From: Tolypothrix sp. PCC 7712
GTDB taxonomy: Bacteria > Cyanobacteriota > Cyanobacteriia > Cyanobacteriales > Nostocaceae
Direction of reading: 5' to 3'
Assembly (NCBI RefSeq): GCF_025860405.1
Contig: NZ_CP063785.1
Span: 5,953,390-6,017,389 of the forward strand
Length of the DNA: 64,000 nucleotides
Under the pieces are notes generated by a model that was not told where the DNA came from, ran no database searches, and saw only the letters and a list, made by a program, of their open reading frames with translations. A program made the translations under genes and the position numbers. Below are positions 21,601 to 28,965 of this stretch, in pieces; within the stretch, counting starts at the first letter, position 1, and each line of letters starts with the position of its first letter.

Positions 21601-22712
21601 CCTCATCCCCCACATCTCCCACATCCCCCACATCTCCCACATCCCCCCACATCTGCTTCTCCGTCATTGACACTGGTATCGGCATTCGCACAGAAGATAT
21701 CAGTAGGTTATTTCAGCCTTTCATGCAGCTTGACAGCAGCCTTAACCGCCAGTATAATGGCACGGGTTTAGGATTGGCACTTGTACAGCGGATTGCTACC
21801 TTACATGGCGGAACTGTCTCAGTGAGCAGTAAAGTCGGTGAAGGTAGTTGTTTTATTGTTCGTATTCCGTACCAAACCAACGATCCTTTGTCCACAATGC
21901 AAGTAACGGCTCCATCCCCCAGCCATCGCCTTCCTGCTGATAATACTCAAGTTTTAATTATTGAAGACTCCATTCCTGCTGCCGAGCAAATTACTCGCTA
22001 TTTGAGCGAAATGGGAATGCAACCTGCTGTCTATCCGCGCGGCGAAGGCTCTGTAGAGGAAGCAATACGCATTCAGCCTGCTTTCATCCTTTTAGACTTG
22101 CAATTACCAAACCTTTCCGGTTGGGATGTGCTCAATCAACTGCAAAACAACCCAGAAACTAAAGAAATTCCAGTCATCATTATTTCTGTAGTAGACGAGC
22201 GCACCAAAGGATTGGCTCAAGGAGCTGCAGAATATATAGTTAAGCCAATTACTCGCCAGCAGTTTCAAGCCACCCTAGAGAAACTACAATATATTCCCCG
22301 TCATGATTCCACAGCATTGATTGTTGTCCCACAAGCATCTGCTAAATCGCCCCTAATTCTGCTAGCAGAAGACAATCAGGCAAACATCGATACAATGTCC
22401 GGTTATCTAGAAAGTCGTGGCTATCGCCTAATTTTGGCAAAAAATGGTCAACAAGCCCTTGAAGTTGCTAAATCTCAACAACCTGATTTAATAGTAATGG
22501 ATGTCCAAATGCCAGTCATGGACGGAATAGAAGCAATGCGTCACCTCCGTCAAGACCGGCAATTTGACCATGTGCCGATTATTGCATTAACAGCTCTTGC
22601 TATGCCAGGCGATCGCGAAAATTGCTTAGATGCAGGAGCGAACGAATATTTAAGTAAACCTATTAAACTCAAACAGTTAGCAGTCACAATTCAACAACTT
22701 TTAGGAAGGTAA
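12675..22712 (+). CDS. Giant hybrid sensor histidine kinase: REC-GAF-19xPAS-HisKA-HATPase-REC-REC
   Basis: About 3345 residues. In order: a receiver domain (VVLLDFALPNGDG, phosphoacceptor Asp), a GAF domain (about 145-300) with DRVLVYQFQPDMSG, nineteen PAS/PAC units by my count, a HisKA domain with H-box FLANMSHELRTPLNAI, an HATPase with NLLSNAIKFTPEGG, DTGIGI and GTGLGLALV, then two receivers (FILLDLQLPNLSG and LIVMDVQMPVMDG). It should be a soluble multi-input phosphorelay protein; no membrane segment is visible. PAS units 9-15 are a recent tandem array. A Ser/Pro/Thr-rich insert lies in the ATPase domain before DTGIGI. ATG 12675 is preferred over TTG 12666 because the receiver starts close behind it. 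It is followed after only 12 bases by a receiver-kinase gene. Ligands cannot be predicted; the GAF domain lacks an obvious bilin-binding Cys context. Confidence 0.9.
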   Translation: MSHPSLLTILLIDDCAEDRVTYRRFLQHDSRYIYRILEFDTATAAMNWCHYETPDVVLLDFALPNGDGLDFIRQFREHLRNTQSAVIMVTGQGDETIAVQAMKNGAQDYLLKSQLTATILHSAIHYAVEQVRLLRQLEQSREQQHLVAAIALRIRQSLKLEEILRITAKEVRQFLKADRVLVYQFQPDMSGVVVAESVLPGWTVSLGAKIQDTCFQEGARDKYYQGKKRAINNIYQAGLTDCYLQLLEQFEVKANLAVPILVKDSLWGLLIAHQCSRTRNWEAMELELLDQLGVQLSLAIQQANAYEQLQTELKERKSIEAALQASEEKLKLTLDFAHIGYWERNFITDEIFASDNAIRCFGYERKSIKVTNEEWLNSIHPEDQEWVQQQLQQAIANKTDYVVEYRVVWADHSIHWISSSGRAVYDNNGLPLVMLGVLIDISDRKQAEEKLRESEERFRSTFEQAAVGISHVSLSGEFIRLNQKFCDITGYPPTELQKLTFQDITYPDDVVAGLQQSQRLITGEIQTFSLEKRYIRQDGAIVWANLTCSLVRDRLGAPKYFISVIEDISQRKQMEAELQQHQERLNMALEVADMGNWDWNITTGEIYWSPNLERLFGMVPGTFNGNYETVVSMMHPEDQESVLQAINAAVSQKQEYNIEFRFIKPDGTARWALGKGKVFYDEQGNPTRIMGIDLDITERKQAEAIIKESEERFRHIADSSPVLIWLSGIDKLCHYFNSSWLEFTGRTLEQELGNGWLERLHPDDYQNCLDSYINAFDSRQDFQIEYRLQRFDGEYRWILDTGVPRFTSEGEFLGYMGSCIDISDRILAEQALQQLNQELEARVEQRTAALKESEERWQLALKGSNDGIWDWNLKTNEVFFSTRWKEMQGFSEDEIDANIEEWWSRIHPDDYERFITALNEHFNQKTPFFCEECRVKHKNSSYIWVLNRGQALWDESGNVIRMSGATKDITERKQAETELLALSSLQQAILDGSDYAIISVNSQGTIQTFNAGAQKMLGYTLEEAINYTPELFHDLAEIQQRLEIFARELGRPSLSRPEFFTLKTQDGTYEEEWTYIRKNGDRFPVLVSVTCLRNPDGEIWGFLAIAKDITQQKQMEAELKKNAAHLATAQQIARLGSWEFDFQTQQIYWSAESFEIYGRDPQSGMPTYAELRQSIHPDDLARHDDVVEQASQQGKSYELEYRFYRADGSLRYALVRGEVILDARGEPKQFIGTVQDITDRKLAEEQLRNLSDRLSLALQSGAIATWDWDIIHNQNHWDERMYKLYGIVPGSEGWALYQDWLNVIHPDDRAQAEANAQAALRGEKEFNIEFRAIHPDGSIRHIKAAAIVQRNQQGEVQRAVGINYDITELKQIEAALRESESRYATLAEASPVAIFRIDAQGNCVYMNERWSEMTGRATASALGTGWLDAVHPEDREYMLMHRSQSLSKTPRLIRNEGRHLLPDGTVTWFYAQLVPETNADGNLIGYIGTLTDITSRKQIEAALWESERRYASLAEASPVAIFRIDGAGQCIYVNERWSEMTGRPAEEAMGYKWLNAIYPEDRDRFLDHMCNLSEPQRLRQDEGRHLLPDGSIAWFYVQVLTETDPEGNIIGYVGTLTDINARKEAEIALQESERRYATLAQAAPVAIFRFDTTGNCTYVNDRWSEMTGRPVEDAMGLNWLQAIHPEDRDRAWQKWYQWSQTSQLGEIYRSEGRHLQPDGTITWYYCYVLAETNSEGSIIGYIGTLADITARKAAEIALQESERRYANLAEASPVAIYQLDAEDNCIYVNERWSEMTGRPAEDAMGFKWFESIHPDDRDRLKKEWEQWLGTYQQGEVYHNEGRHLWPDGKITWFDCYLLPETNPAGTIIGYIGTLVDTTDRKATEIALQESERRYANLAQAAPVAIFRFDNEINCVYVNNRWSQITGRPAEAAMGRQWLEAIHPDDRDRMGKEWAQWMQTHKPGEIYKHQGRHIWPDGRITWFDSYVLPETNQESKIIGYIGTIVDITDRKEAEIALQESERRYATLAEAAPVGIYRFDTEGNCVYVNEIWSEMTGRPTQEALGKGWIKALHPDDREQLLTATSTSLAQKSRKISEGRHLKPDGSISWFYSQMVPEIDANGNVLGYIGTLTDITVRKEAEIALKESERRYATLAEAVPVGIIRFDAQGHCIYVNERWSEMTGQAITAALGMGYLDVLHPEDRDQLLLEWSQWRQSPQPRRLFQREGRYIRPDGNINWFSGYALPEINPDGIVVGYVGTLTDITERKRNEDKLRKLSDRLTLALQSGGFGIWEWDIVNDVLFWDERMYELYGVQPSEFDGVYETWMQRIHPEDRAASEELSERVRRGEMEYNTEFRVVHPDGSIRYIKAYALIKRNQQGEALRMVGVNYDMTERKLAELELIRNRDLREVIYHESTDAIFLVDPQTLLTIDCNRRAVELFAANHKGNLIGIAGHTLHRQPFSEDELAAIAAEMESKGFWSREIEYVNYQGDSFWGNIAAKPITVAGRRLNLVRITDISDRKQTEEILTTYTRELADLYNHAPCGYHSLDVDGRFVNINDTELEWLGYSYEEIIGQHFIDYITEASRPAFLENYPQFKERGWVKDLEFDMICKDGTILPVLLNATAVKGEDGTFISSRSSIFDIRDRKQAERELQESRTMLRLVLDTIPQRVFWKDCESRYLGCNPSFANDCQQTPDEIIGKTDLDLTWSEFAHLYQADDAFVINTKTAKLGYEEPNVNLNGEQVWLRTSKVPLTNSTGEVIGVLGSYEDITQRKQAEEQLQHTNQQLAHANVELARATRLKDEFLANMSHELRTPLNAILGMSEGLQESVFGEVNERQIKAISTIERSGKHLLELINDILDLSKIESGKLELQLSDVPVRTLCDASISFIKQMALKKNIGLSTRIADNLGNIYVDDRRLRQVLINLLSNAIKFTPEGGSVRLEICLEEAGEQKNRKAEVANSPSSSSSPTSPSSPTSPSSPTSPTSPTSPTSPHICFSVIDTGIGIRTEDISRLFQPFMQLDSSLNRQYNGTGLGLALVQRIATLHGGTVSVSSKVGEGSCFIVRIPYQTNDPLSTMQVTAPSPSHRLPADNTQVLIIEDSIPAAEQITRYLSEMGMQPAVYPRGEGSVEEAIRIQPAFILLDLQLPNLSGWDVLNQLQNNPETKEIPVIIISVVDERTKGLAQGAAEYIVKPITRQQFQATLEKLQYIPRHDSTALIVVPQASAKSPLILLAEDNQANIDTMSGYLESRGYRLILAKNGQQALEVAKSQQPDLIVMDVQMPVMDGIEAMRHLRQDRQFDHVPIIALTALAMPGDRENCLDAGANEYLSKPIKLKQLAVTIQQLLGR
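16803..19489 (+). repeat. In-gene tandem array of seven near-identical PAS/PAC modules
   Basis: Seven consecutive units of about 384 bp each begin with ESERRYATLAEASPVAIF or a close variant and contain YVNERWSEMTGRP and EGRHLLPDG. They differ mainly in length by small indels. The other twelve PAS units of the kinase are much more diverse, so this block arose by recent duplication or is kept homogeneous by recombination. Confidence 0.85.
21553..21650 (+). repeat. C-rich simple repeat inside the kinase ATPase domain
   Basis: Iterated CCCTCATCCCC / CCCACATCC units encode a run of Ser, Pro and Thr (SSSPTSPSSPTSP type). The composition matches intergenic simple repeats such as TCTCCCTCATCCCCCTCATC near 9665. 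The insert is in frame between NRKAEVANS and HICFSVIDTGIGI, a position where a loop can be tolerated. Confidence 0.8.
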
Positions 22713-22724
22713 CGGAAATTGCCG

Positions 22725-23810
22725 ATGGATACTAAAGCTTCTATTTTGGTAATTGATGATGAACCCGATAACTTTGATGTTGTTGAAACACTACTAGATG
22801 GTGAAAATTACCAACTATATTACGCGCCTAGTGGAAAGCAAGCCTTAGAACGCCTCGAAAGTTTTCATCCCGATGTCATCTTACTAGATGTAATGATGCC
22901 AGAAATGGATGGCATGGCAGTCTGTCGTCACATCAAATCCGATCCGCAATGGCAAGCTGTGCCAATTATTATGGTGACAGCATTAACCGATAAAGAAGAT
23001 TTAGCGCGTTCTTTAGCAACTGGTGCAGATGACTTTATTAGTAAACCAGTTAATGGTGTCGAGTTACGCGCTAGAGTGAATTCTATGTTGCGGATTAAGC
23101 AGCAGTATGACAACCTGCAATCTTTGCTGAAACTGCGAGAAGACATGGTGAACATGATTGTTCATGATATGCGTAACCCGCTATCCAGTATTTTTCTCTC
23201 CACTGATATTCTGAAGTTACCAGGTTTAACACCACAAAAACTGCAACGTAAACTCGAACAAATTGCGATCGCCTCCCAGCAACTACAATTATTAATTGAT
23301 AACTTGTTAATCATGGCCAAGTTAGAATCTGGCAAAATGATTCTCAACTATTCAGAAGTAGATATAGGCGAGCTGTGTTTGCTAGCTGTCGCTGATGTAG
23401 AAGCAATTACTGCTCAAAAAAACTTGAATTTAGTGACAGAATTACCCAAATTTAAAGACAATATCAAAGTTGATGCCTCTATCTTTCGGCGAGTACTAGA
23501 TAATTTGCTCTCTAACGCCATTAAATTTTCACCTTCCAATTCAGAAATTATTCTGCGGGCAGAGTATTTAGAATTAGGCGGAGTAAAAGTACAAGTTGCT
23601 GATGCTGGCCCTGGAGTTGCCAAAGATTTAAGGCACAGTATTTTCGAGAAATATGAGATAGGCAATTTCATACAAAATGTTTCGCAAATTGGTTTAGGAT
23701 TAGCCTTTTGCAAAATGGCAATTGAAGCACATCAAGGCAGTATAACTGTTGAAGATAATCATCCTCGCGGTACGATATTTACAGTATTTCTCGCCAAAAA
23801 TGCCCAATAA
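22725..23810 (+). CDS. Response regulator-histidine kinase hybrid (REC-HisKA-HATPase), 361 aa
   Basis: An N-terminal receiver (SILVIDDEPDN; phosphoacceptor in VILLDVMMPEMDG; conserved Lys in DDFISKPV) is joined directly to a HisKA domain with H-box MIVHDMRNPLSSIF and an HATPase with NLLSNAIKFSP, DAGPGV and GLGLAFCKMA. It is soluble. It starts 12 bases after the giant kinase, so the two are almost certainly co-transcribed, and its receiver is the natural next step in that kinase's phosphorelay. ATG 22725 is preferred over an upstream in-frame TTG. There is no output domain, so the signal must pass to another protein. Confidence 0.9.
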   Translation: MDTKASILVIDDEPDNFDVVETLLDGENYQLYYAPSGKQALERLESFHPDVILLDVMMPEMDGMAVCRHIKSDPQWQAVPIIMVTALTDKEDLARSLATGADDFISKPVNGVELRARVNSMLRIKQQYDNLQSLLKLREDMVNMIVHDMRNPLSSIFLSTDILKLPGLTPQKLQRKLEQIAIASQQLQLLIDNLLIMAKLESGKMILNYSEVDIGELCLLAVADVEAITAQKNLNLVTELPKFKDNIKVDASIFRRVLDNLLSNAIKFSPSNSEIILRAEYLELGGVKVQVADAGPGVAKDLRHSIFEKYEIGNFIQNVSQIGLGLAFCKMAIEAHQGSITVEDNHPRGTIFTVFLAKNAQ

Positions 23811-24091
23811 AATACTTGAAGTAGATTTCATTTATATGAGGTACAAATAGGCTGGTTTTGAGGCAGGAGGCAGAGATGGGTAAGGGCACTGCACCAGTAC
23901 CTTATTTTAGGCTTTGGTGCGTTGCGCTTCGCGACAACACACCCTACTTACAATACTGCTCGGTTAAGGATTTTCAAGTTGGAATTTGGTTTGGGGAAAA
24001 GGTGAAAGGGTAAGGGTTAAAGGTTTTTTCTTGCCCCTTTTCCCCTTCCCCTTTTGCCCTTAACCGACAAGTATTGACCCTACTTATGCTT

Positions 24092-24853
24092 TTAACCGGA
24101 TAATCTCTTATCTTTAACTTGGCTAGAAGTAGCTTCTAAAAAATCAGTAAAAACTTGAATAAACTTATGTATTCCCTCACTACCGCCAGCAATTAAACCA
24201 CCAGTTAATAAGGCATCTAAACAACGAAATATACTTATTTGAATAGGGTTATTTGTATCAATAATAATTAGCGGTTCGATACAGCGAATACCGATAGCGC
24301 TGATTAATAGACCGCATAATAAAGATGTCCATAGAGCGATTATTCTAGTATCTGACTTGTAAGCTAATCGTTTTCGCTCTTTTTCATTTACATCTTTAAT
24401 TCTGGTAGTTAAATCATCAATATGGGGTTGTAACTTAGTCAGTACATCTGTTGGCGTTTGACTAAAATTTTGGATTAGTTGCTGTTCTAAGGTGCTGCCA
24501 CCTGACTCATTCACAATAATAGGATTAGGGTCTAAAGGCGGTATCTGATTTTCTGATTGCTGCTCTGGGATCAGCTTTTTTCGTTCGACAATTATGGCAT
24601 TTTGTTGTTGAATACTCATTTCTAACTGTTCTGTAGTCGGCCCGCGCCAGGTAGTAATAAAAACTTCTAAAGAACGCTCCAATAAAAGAGAAATGAACAG
24701 AGGTAAAGTGAGTACCTGTACAACATCTTCAAAACCAAAAGATTTCAATACCAATGGTTGTGGAGATAGCCAAGCAGTAAAAGTTACTAACAGAAAACTA
24801 ATAGTTATCAAGAAGAAAAATAGCGGAGATTCCAGAGAAATTTTGAGCAACAT
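24092..24853 (-). CDS. Hypothetical membrane protein with coiled-coil-like middle, 253 aa
   Basis: There are two hydrophobic segments near the N-terminus (FFFLITISFLLVTFTAWL and VVQVLTLPLFISLLLE) and two nearer the C-terminus (LWTSLLCGLLISAIGI and a Gly-rich ALLTGGLIAGG). A polar, Gln/Glu-rich region of about 90 residues lies between them and may face the cytoplasm. The C-terminal GGLIAGGSEGIHKFIQVFTDFL motif suggests a structural or channel-like protein, but I recognise no family. It stands alone between the kinase pair and cysE. Confidence 0.65.
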   Translation of the reverse strand: MLLKISLESPLFFFLITISFLLVTFTAWLSPQPLVLKSFGFEDVVQVLTLPLFISLLLERSLEVFITTWRGPTTEQLEMSIQQQNAIIVERKKLIPEQQSENQIPPLDPNPIIVNESGGSTLEQQLIQNFSQTPTDVLTKLQPHIDDLTTRIKDVNEKERKRLAYKSDTRIIALWTSLLCGLLISAIGIRCIEPLIIIDTNNPIQISIFRCLDALLTGGLIAGGSEGIHKFIQVFTDFLEATSSQVKDKRLSG

Positions 24854-24955
24854 CCCTATAGTCCTGTTCTACCCACAATACCTAAGACATAGGGAAATGG
24901 AGAATAGCAGGAAGAAATGGGGATTGGGGAACTCGGGGCCCCCTCTGGGGATAAG

Positions 24956-25080
24956 GGGTAATGGGGACTGGGGATTGGGGATTGGGGATTGGGGACTGGG
25001 GATTGGGGAGATGAGGGAGAAATTTCTATTACCAATTACCCATTACCAAATGACAAATGACAAATGACAAATGACAAATT
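24956..25080. repeat. Simple repeats: GGGGATTG units and AAATGAC units
   Basis: GGGGATTGGGGATTG-type 8-bp units (about 24963-25005) are followed by TACCAATTACCCATTACC and then by four tandem AAATGAC units (about 25047-25078) that run to the cysE stop codon. Variable-number tandem repeats of this type recur elsewhere (for example 9626-9665 and 37156-37180). No gene. Confidence 0.75.
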
Positions 25081-25805
25081 TAGATTCCCGCACCATCTAG
25101 AAAGTCTTCGATGACGCGATCGCTTTCGGTTGTACTGGGGTGGGGTTCGGGGATATGTACGTGAATGGGCGAAAGGTTTGATTCAGCTTGCAATTGTTCT
25201 AGCTGTTTATCTAAAGATTTCACTCTTTCAAATAAGGCGCGGATGGCTTCTGCTTCTACGTCCCGGACTTTACCATGAGCGAGAATATCGCCACTGAGGT
25301 TGTTTTGGCGGGTTATCCTTCCGGGTATACCAACGACAGTACTATCGCTGGGTACGTCTCGCAGTACTACCGAACCTGCTCCCACACGGACGCGATCGCC
25401 TAATTGAATATTTCCCAAAACCTTAGCACCTGCACCTACAACTACATGGCTACCTAATGTGGGATGACGCTTACCGCTTTCTTTTCCTGTCCCACCAAGG
25501 GTTACGCCTTGGTAAATCAGGGCATAATCACCGATGATTGCTGTCTCACCAATTACTACTCCCATTCCGTGGTCGATAAATACACCTTTACCAATCACTG
25601 CACCCGGGTGAATTTCAATCCCCGTGAGAAACCGACTGATATGAGAAATCAATCTTGGTATGACAGGAATCCCAATTTTATAGAGCCTGTGGGCTAGGCG
25701 ATGGAAGAGCAAGGCTTGCAGCCCAGGGTAACAAAACAATACCTCTAGCCAGTTACGAGCGGCGGGATCGCGCTCATAAATTGTTCGCAAATCAGTTAGC
25801 AACAT
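25080..25805 (-). CDS. cysE: Serine O-acetyltransferase
   Basis: It makes O-acetylserine from serine and acetyl-CoA, the first step of cysteine synthesis. The 241-residue protein has the N-terminal helical region ([20 protein letters not shown]) and a left-handed beta-helix of hexapeptide repeats including [13 protein letters not shown] and [15 protein letters not shown]. The catalytic His lies in [15 protein letters not shown]. It is shorter at the N-terminus than the E. coli enzyme, as is usual in cyanobacteria. The C-terminal tail is variable and acidic. It is divergent from an rrf2-cysK pair, so the two cysteine-synthesis enzymes flank one control region. Confidence 0.92.
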   Translation of the reverse strand: MLLTDLRTIYERDPAARNWLEVLFCYPGLQALLFHRLAHRLYKIGIPVIPRLISHISRFLTGIEIHPGAVIGKGVFIDHGMGVVIGETAIIGDYALIYQGVTLGGTGKESGKRHPTLGSHVVVGAGAKVLGNIQLGDRVRVGAGSVVLRDVPSDSTVVGIPGRITRQNNLSGDILAHGKVRDVEAEAIRALFERVKSLDKQLEQLQAESNLSPIHVHIPEPHPSTTESDRVIEDFLDGAGI

Positions 25806-25861
25806 ACATCAGCTGTGGGTGAGATGGTTGTTGGTGGGAGGTTCTGAAATTTTTCCAAAAT

Positions 25862-25882
25862 ATTCAGACTATTTATCTGAAT
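25862..25882. promoter_or_regulatory. Candidate operator palindrome between cysE and rrf2
   Basis: Perfect 7-bp arms ATTCAGA and TCTGAAT are separated by 7 bases. The site lies 57 bases upstream of the cysE start codon and about 130 bases before rrf2. Size and placement fit a dimeric Rrf2-type repressor site, but binding is inferred. Confidence 0.4.
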
Positions 25883-26008
25883 TTTATAAGATAATCTACG
25901 GTAAGTCGATAAAATTAGGAGTATTTGTGAAGTGAATGACGCTGCGTTTAAGCAGTAATATTTAGTTTCACATAAAACCCGGTAAATCCATCGACCAACG
26001 GTAGTATA

Positions 26009-26476
26009 TTGAGTACAGACTTGAATAGCCAAAACTACGCTCTCCTGGATCTGTCTTCCAAAGTTGAATATGCTCTGCTGGCACTTTTAGAGTTAGCAAG
26101 CAACCACAGCAAAAAAGTTCCTCTCACCATGAGCGAAATCACTGCCAAACAGCCCATACCAGAACGTTATCTCGAACAAATTTTGACCAACCTGCGGCGT
26201 GCTGGTGTGGTGCAGAGTCAACGTGGCTCAAAAGGCGGTTTCATTTTAGTTCGTGAGCCTTGGCAAATTACCTTACTGGAGATTGTCACGGTGGTAGAAG
26301 GTGAGCGCAAAGACAAAGACAGCTCCGCATCTCCGACTCTGGAAAGGAGTTTAGTGCTGGAAGTTTGGGAGCAAGCTAATACAGCCTCAATACAGGTTTT
26401 AAATAGCTATACACTCCAAGACTTATGTCAGCAAAGAGAGACTCGTTTACAGCAGAGTCCCATGTATTACATTTAG
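26009..26476 (+). CDS. Rrf2-family transcriptional regulator (CymR-like candidate)
   Basis: The 155-residue protein carries an Rrf2 winged helix: [16 protein letters not shown], then [19 protein letters not shown] and [20 protein letters not shown]. The three-cysteine cluster that binds Fe-S in IscR is absent (only a Cys near the end), which favours a CymR-type cysteine/sulfur regulator over an Fe-S sensor. No ATG is available near the domain; TTG 26009 is the likely start. It lies 19 bases before cysK and opposite cysE, so control of these genes is the natural inference. Confidence 0.85.
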   Translation: MSTDLNSQNYALLDLSSKVEYALLALLELASNHSKKVPLTMSEITAKQPIPERYLEQILTNLRRAGVVQSQRGSKGGFILVREPWQITLLEIVTVVEGERKDKDSSASPTLERSLVLEVWEQANTASIQVLNSYTLQDLCQQRETRLQQSPMYYI

Positions 26477-26495
26477 TTACGCAGGAGTACCCCTT

Positions 26496-27458
26496 ATGCG
26501 GATAGCCAAAGATATTACACAGTTAGTCGGACGGACTCCTTTAGTTCAATTAAATAAGATTCCCCAAGCTGCGGGCGCACTTGCTCAGATTGTGGTGAAG
26601 CTAGAAAGCATGAACCCAGCTGCTTCTGTTAAAGACAGAATTGGTGTCAGCATGGTGGAAGCGGCGGAAACAGGCGGTTGGATTGAGCCAGGAAAAACCA
26701 TTTTGGTAGAACCAACCTCCGGTAATACAGGGATTGCTTTGGCAATGGTAGCCGCCGCCAAGGGCTACCATCTTATTCTAGCGATGCCTGATACGATGAG
26801 CCAGGAACGCCGCGCTATGCTCAAAGCCTATGGCGCGCAATTAGAGTTAACGCCTGGAGTGGAAGGGATGCGGGGAGCGATCGCTCGAGCGGAGGAAATC
26901 GTTGCCAACACGCCTAATGCCTATATGCTGCAGCAGTTCCGTAACCCTGCTAATCCCAAGGTTCATGCTTTAACTACCGCCGAAGAAATTTGGGCTGATA
27001 CAGATGGACAGGTAGATATCCTCATCGCTGGAGTGGGAACTGGTGGAACGATTACAGGCGTTTCTGAAGTGCTTAAACAACGTAAACCCAATTTTAAAGC
27101 GATCGCAGTTGAGCCTACCAACAGCCCTGTCTTAGCAGGTGGTAAACCAGGCCCCCACAAAATCCAAGGAATTGGCCCCGGATTTGTCCCAGCAATTTAC
27201 CGTCCAGATCTTGTTGATGAAGTGATTCAAGTCAGCGATGAACAGGCGATATCTTATAGCCGTCGGTTAGCCAAAGAAGAAGGATTACTATCAGGTATTT
27301 CTGCGGGTGCAGCTTTGTATGCAGCCCTTGTAGTCGCCCAGCGTCCAGAAAATGAGGGACGTTTGATTGTAATGGTGCAGCCAAGCTTCGGCGAACGCTA
27401 CCTCAGCACCTCATTGTTTAGAGATCCAGAGGAAAGCGAATGGTTAAGTAAAGTCTAA
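26496..27458 (+). CDS. cysK: Cysteine synthase A (O-acetylserine sulfhydrylase)
   Basis: It forms cysteine from O-acetylserine and sulfide using PLP. Visible features are the PLP lysine in [11 protein letters not shown] (Lys46), the substrate loop [12 protein letters not shown], the phosphate-binding [11 protein letters not shown] and the C-terminal [12 protein letters not shown]. Length (320 residues) is normal. It is co-directional with the Rrf2 regulator just upstream and divergent from cysE, whose product it normally binds in the cysteine synthase complex. A short repeat element follows. Confidence 0.95.
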   Translation: MRIAKDITQLVGRTPLVQLNKIPQAAGALAQIVVKLESMNPAASVKDRIGVSMVEAAETGGWIEPGKTILVEPTSGNTGIALAMVAAAKGYHLILAMPDTMSQERRAMLKAYGAQLELTPGVEGMRGAIARAEEIVANTPNAYMLQQFRNPANPKVHALTTAEEIWADTDGQVDILIAGVGTGGTITGVSEVLKQRKPNFKAIAVEPTNSPVLAGGKPGPHKIQGIGPGFVPAIYRPDLVDEVIQVSDEQAISYSRRLAKEEGLLSGISAGAALYAALVVAQRPENEGRLIVMVQPSFGERYLSTSLFRDPEESEWLSKV

Positions 27459-27481
27459 ATATCATGTCCGTTTAAACACTT

Positions 27482-27606
27482 ATCATATCTGTGAAGGTCG
27501 GTAATGGGTAATGGGAAAGAAAAATGCAGTTTAACAATTACCACTTCCCAGTTCCCAATGACTAAAAAGACCAACTATATTGTAAGTAATTAGCCGGACT
27601 TGATAT
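27482..27606. repeat. Interspersed repeat pair, copy 1
   Basis: It begins ATCATATCTGTGAAGGTCGG followed by TAATGGGTAATGGGAAAG, and ends TAAGTAATTAGCCGGACTTG then ATAT. The same ends occur at 61256-61378, with a different number of CAATTACC-type units inside. No coding capacity; probably a non-autonomous mobile repeat. Confidence 0.75.
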
Positions 27607-27628
27607 AATGCCTAATTTTTTCTACTGA

Positions 27629-28288
27629 CTAGGCATTTTCATGATTTTTTAACAAAATTGTCAAACAAAGACAACTTGCACCTAGCTTTATTAGACTTAA
27701 AGCTTGACTCTTCAATACAATAAAAGCACCTAATCCCATCAGAACAAAAGGCACGATGTTGTTGCCATAGTGAATTAAGAAATTCGCTATTATTTTCTGA
27801 TGGGTTAGTTGGTATGTAGCATAACACCATACTCCTAAAAGCAGAAAAAATAGAGCAATAATTATCAGTAAATTTTCTAAATTATTGTTAGCAAATAAAG
27901 GTACATAAACACTAATATTATCGCTGCCATTAGCAACAGTCAGTGATGCTACAATTGCAAGATTAGAATCTTTAGATTCGGCAATTGCTGTTACTACTTC
28001 CTCCGCTTGTTTTTCTTGCCAATTTACCAAGCTATTAATACCAATAGATAGGGGCAGTAAGCCCAGTAAGCCAATCCAATTTGGTGGTAAAATTAAGCCT
28101 CCAAAAAACCCAGGAAGACTGAGAAATATTAATATAGTGAAGCCTAAATATTGCCCAAAAATTATATGACGAGGACGGAAGTTAGGATTAATTTGGGCAA
28201 AAAACAGCAACAAAATTACAATATCATCAATATTTGTGGCGCTAAAGGCAGCAATTGCGGTGCTAATTGTTGTGATTAACTCACTCAT
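27629..28288 (-). CDS. CadD-like cadmium resistance/export family transporter
   Basis: About 219 residues with five or six membrane segments. It carries the family signature FSATNIDDIVILLLFF near the N-terminus, FGQYLGF, PGFFGGLILPPNWIGLLGLLP and the later NGSDNISVYVPLF. CadD proteins export cadmium or related cations across the plasma membrane. ATG 28288 is preferred: the longer reading adds a repeat-derived leader unrelated to the family, whereas the paralogue at 28966 starts at the equivalent point. It is divergent from that paralogue, which suggests duplication. Confidence 0.85.
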   Translation of the reverse strand: MSELITTISTAIAAFSATNIDDIVILLLFFAQINPNFRPRHIIFGQYLGFTILIFLSLPGFFGGLILPPNWIGLLGLLPLSIGINSLVNWQEKQAEEVVTAIAESKDSNLAIVASLTVANGSDNISVYVPLFANNNLENLLIIIALFFLLLGVWCYATYQLTHQKIIANFLIHYGNNIVPFVLMGLGAFIVLKSQALSLIKLGASCLCLTILLKNHENA

Positions 28289-28453
28289 ATATTTAGGGAT
28301 ATGACCGAAAAAGTAAAAAGTAAAAAGTAAAAAGTGAGCCAGTGCGGTGGACGGGTTCCCCGGCATAAAGCAACTGGCGAACTCCAAAGGAGTAAAAAGG
28401 CAAAAGAAAGAAAAAGAATAATAGTCACAAGGTCACAAGCCCCTCTATACCCG

Positions 28454-28619
28454 AAGTTCAGAGCGCCGGAAGCCGACGCTCTGACTTCGCGCTAAATTCA
28501 TTTATGGAACAAAATAGGAACATTTATTTCTCGCGCTATGCGTCTCGAAATACTACTTCCTTATTAAATCACCTATCTTGCAAAGTTCAGTTCGCCGGAA
28601 GCCGACGCTCTGACTTTGT
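28454..28619. repeat. Two direct copies of a hairpin repeat
   Basis: Copy 1 (28454-28488) has AAGTTCAGAGCG paired with CGCTCTGACTT around CCGGAAGCCGA. Copy 2 (28581-28619) has the same loop and right arm but a mutated left arm (AAGTTCAGTTCG). The rest of the 28289-28965 gap holds a G-rich GGGGGTTTGGGGGA repeat (28708-28805) and AT-rich DNA that must carry the promoter of the plus-strand transporter. No gene. Confidence 0.65.
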
Positions 28620-28965
28620 GCTTTATTTATAGGGATTATCTTTTTAGTTTTTACTTCTTAAAACAAAACCAAAAAACTAGTTATTCAACAAAAAACTCAA
28701 CAATAATTTTGGAGGGGGTTTGGGGGACGCAACCGTCCGAAGTTTTGTGGAAGGAAACCTTCCCCACAAACTTCACCCAATCGGGGGTTTGGGGGAGAAT
28801 CCCCCAATTGAGCTAGCTGTTTCCACAACTGACAAATCAGTCACGAATAATCTTATCTGAACTGTATTGGGATATGAGCAAAATCCTAACTACGAGAGTA
28901 TTTTATTTGACTTTGAGTAGTTCTTAATTTGGTATGGTGTAAATTGTATATTTTCATCAGCCACC

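Noticed and set aside
21428-21691. Minus-strand frame with GDVGDEGDV repeats
   Set aside because: It is the antisense reading of the Ser/Pro/Thr repeat in the kinase ATPase domain, where the kinase frame is well supported on both sides.
24693-25067. 124-codon plus-strand frame
   Set aside because: It is antisense to the membrane-protein gene and ends in GGGGATTG simple repeats that translate as Gly/Leu/Trp runs.
28454-28619. Riboswitch or small RNA upstream of the CadD gene
   Set aside because: The two hairpins are copies of an interspersed repeat with one mutated arm. No known riboswitch core was recognised.
28616-28816. 66-codon frame upstream of the second CadD gene
   Set aside because: It spans a hairpin repeat and a G-rich repeat, with no domain and no ribosome-binding site.
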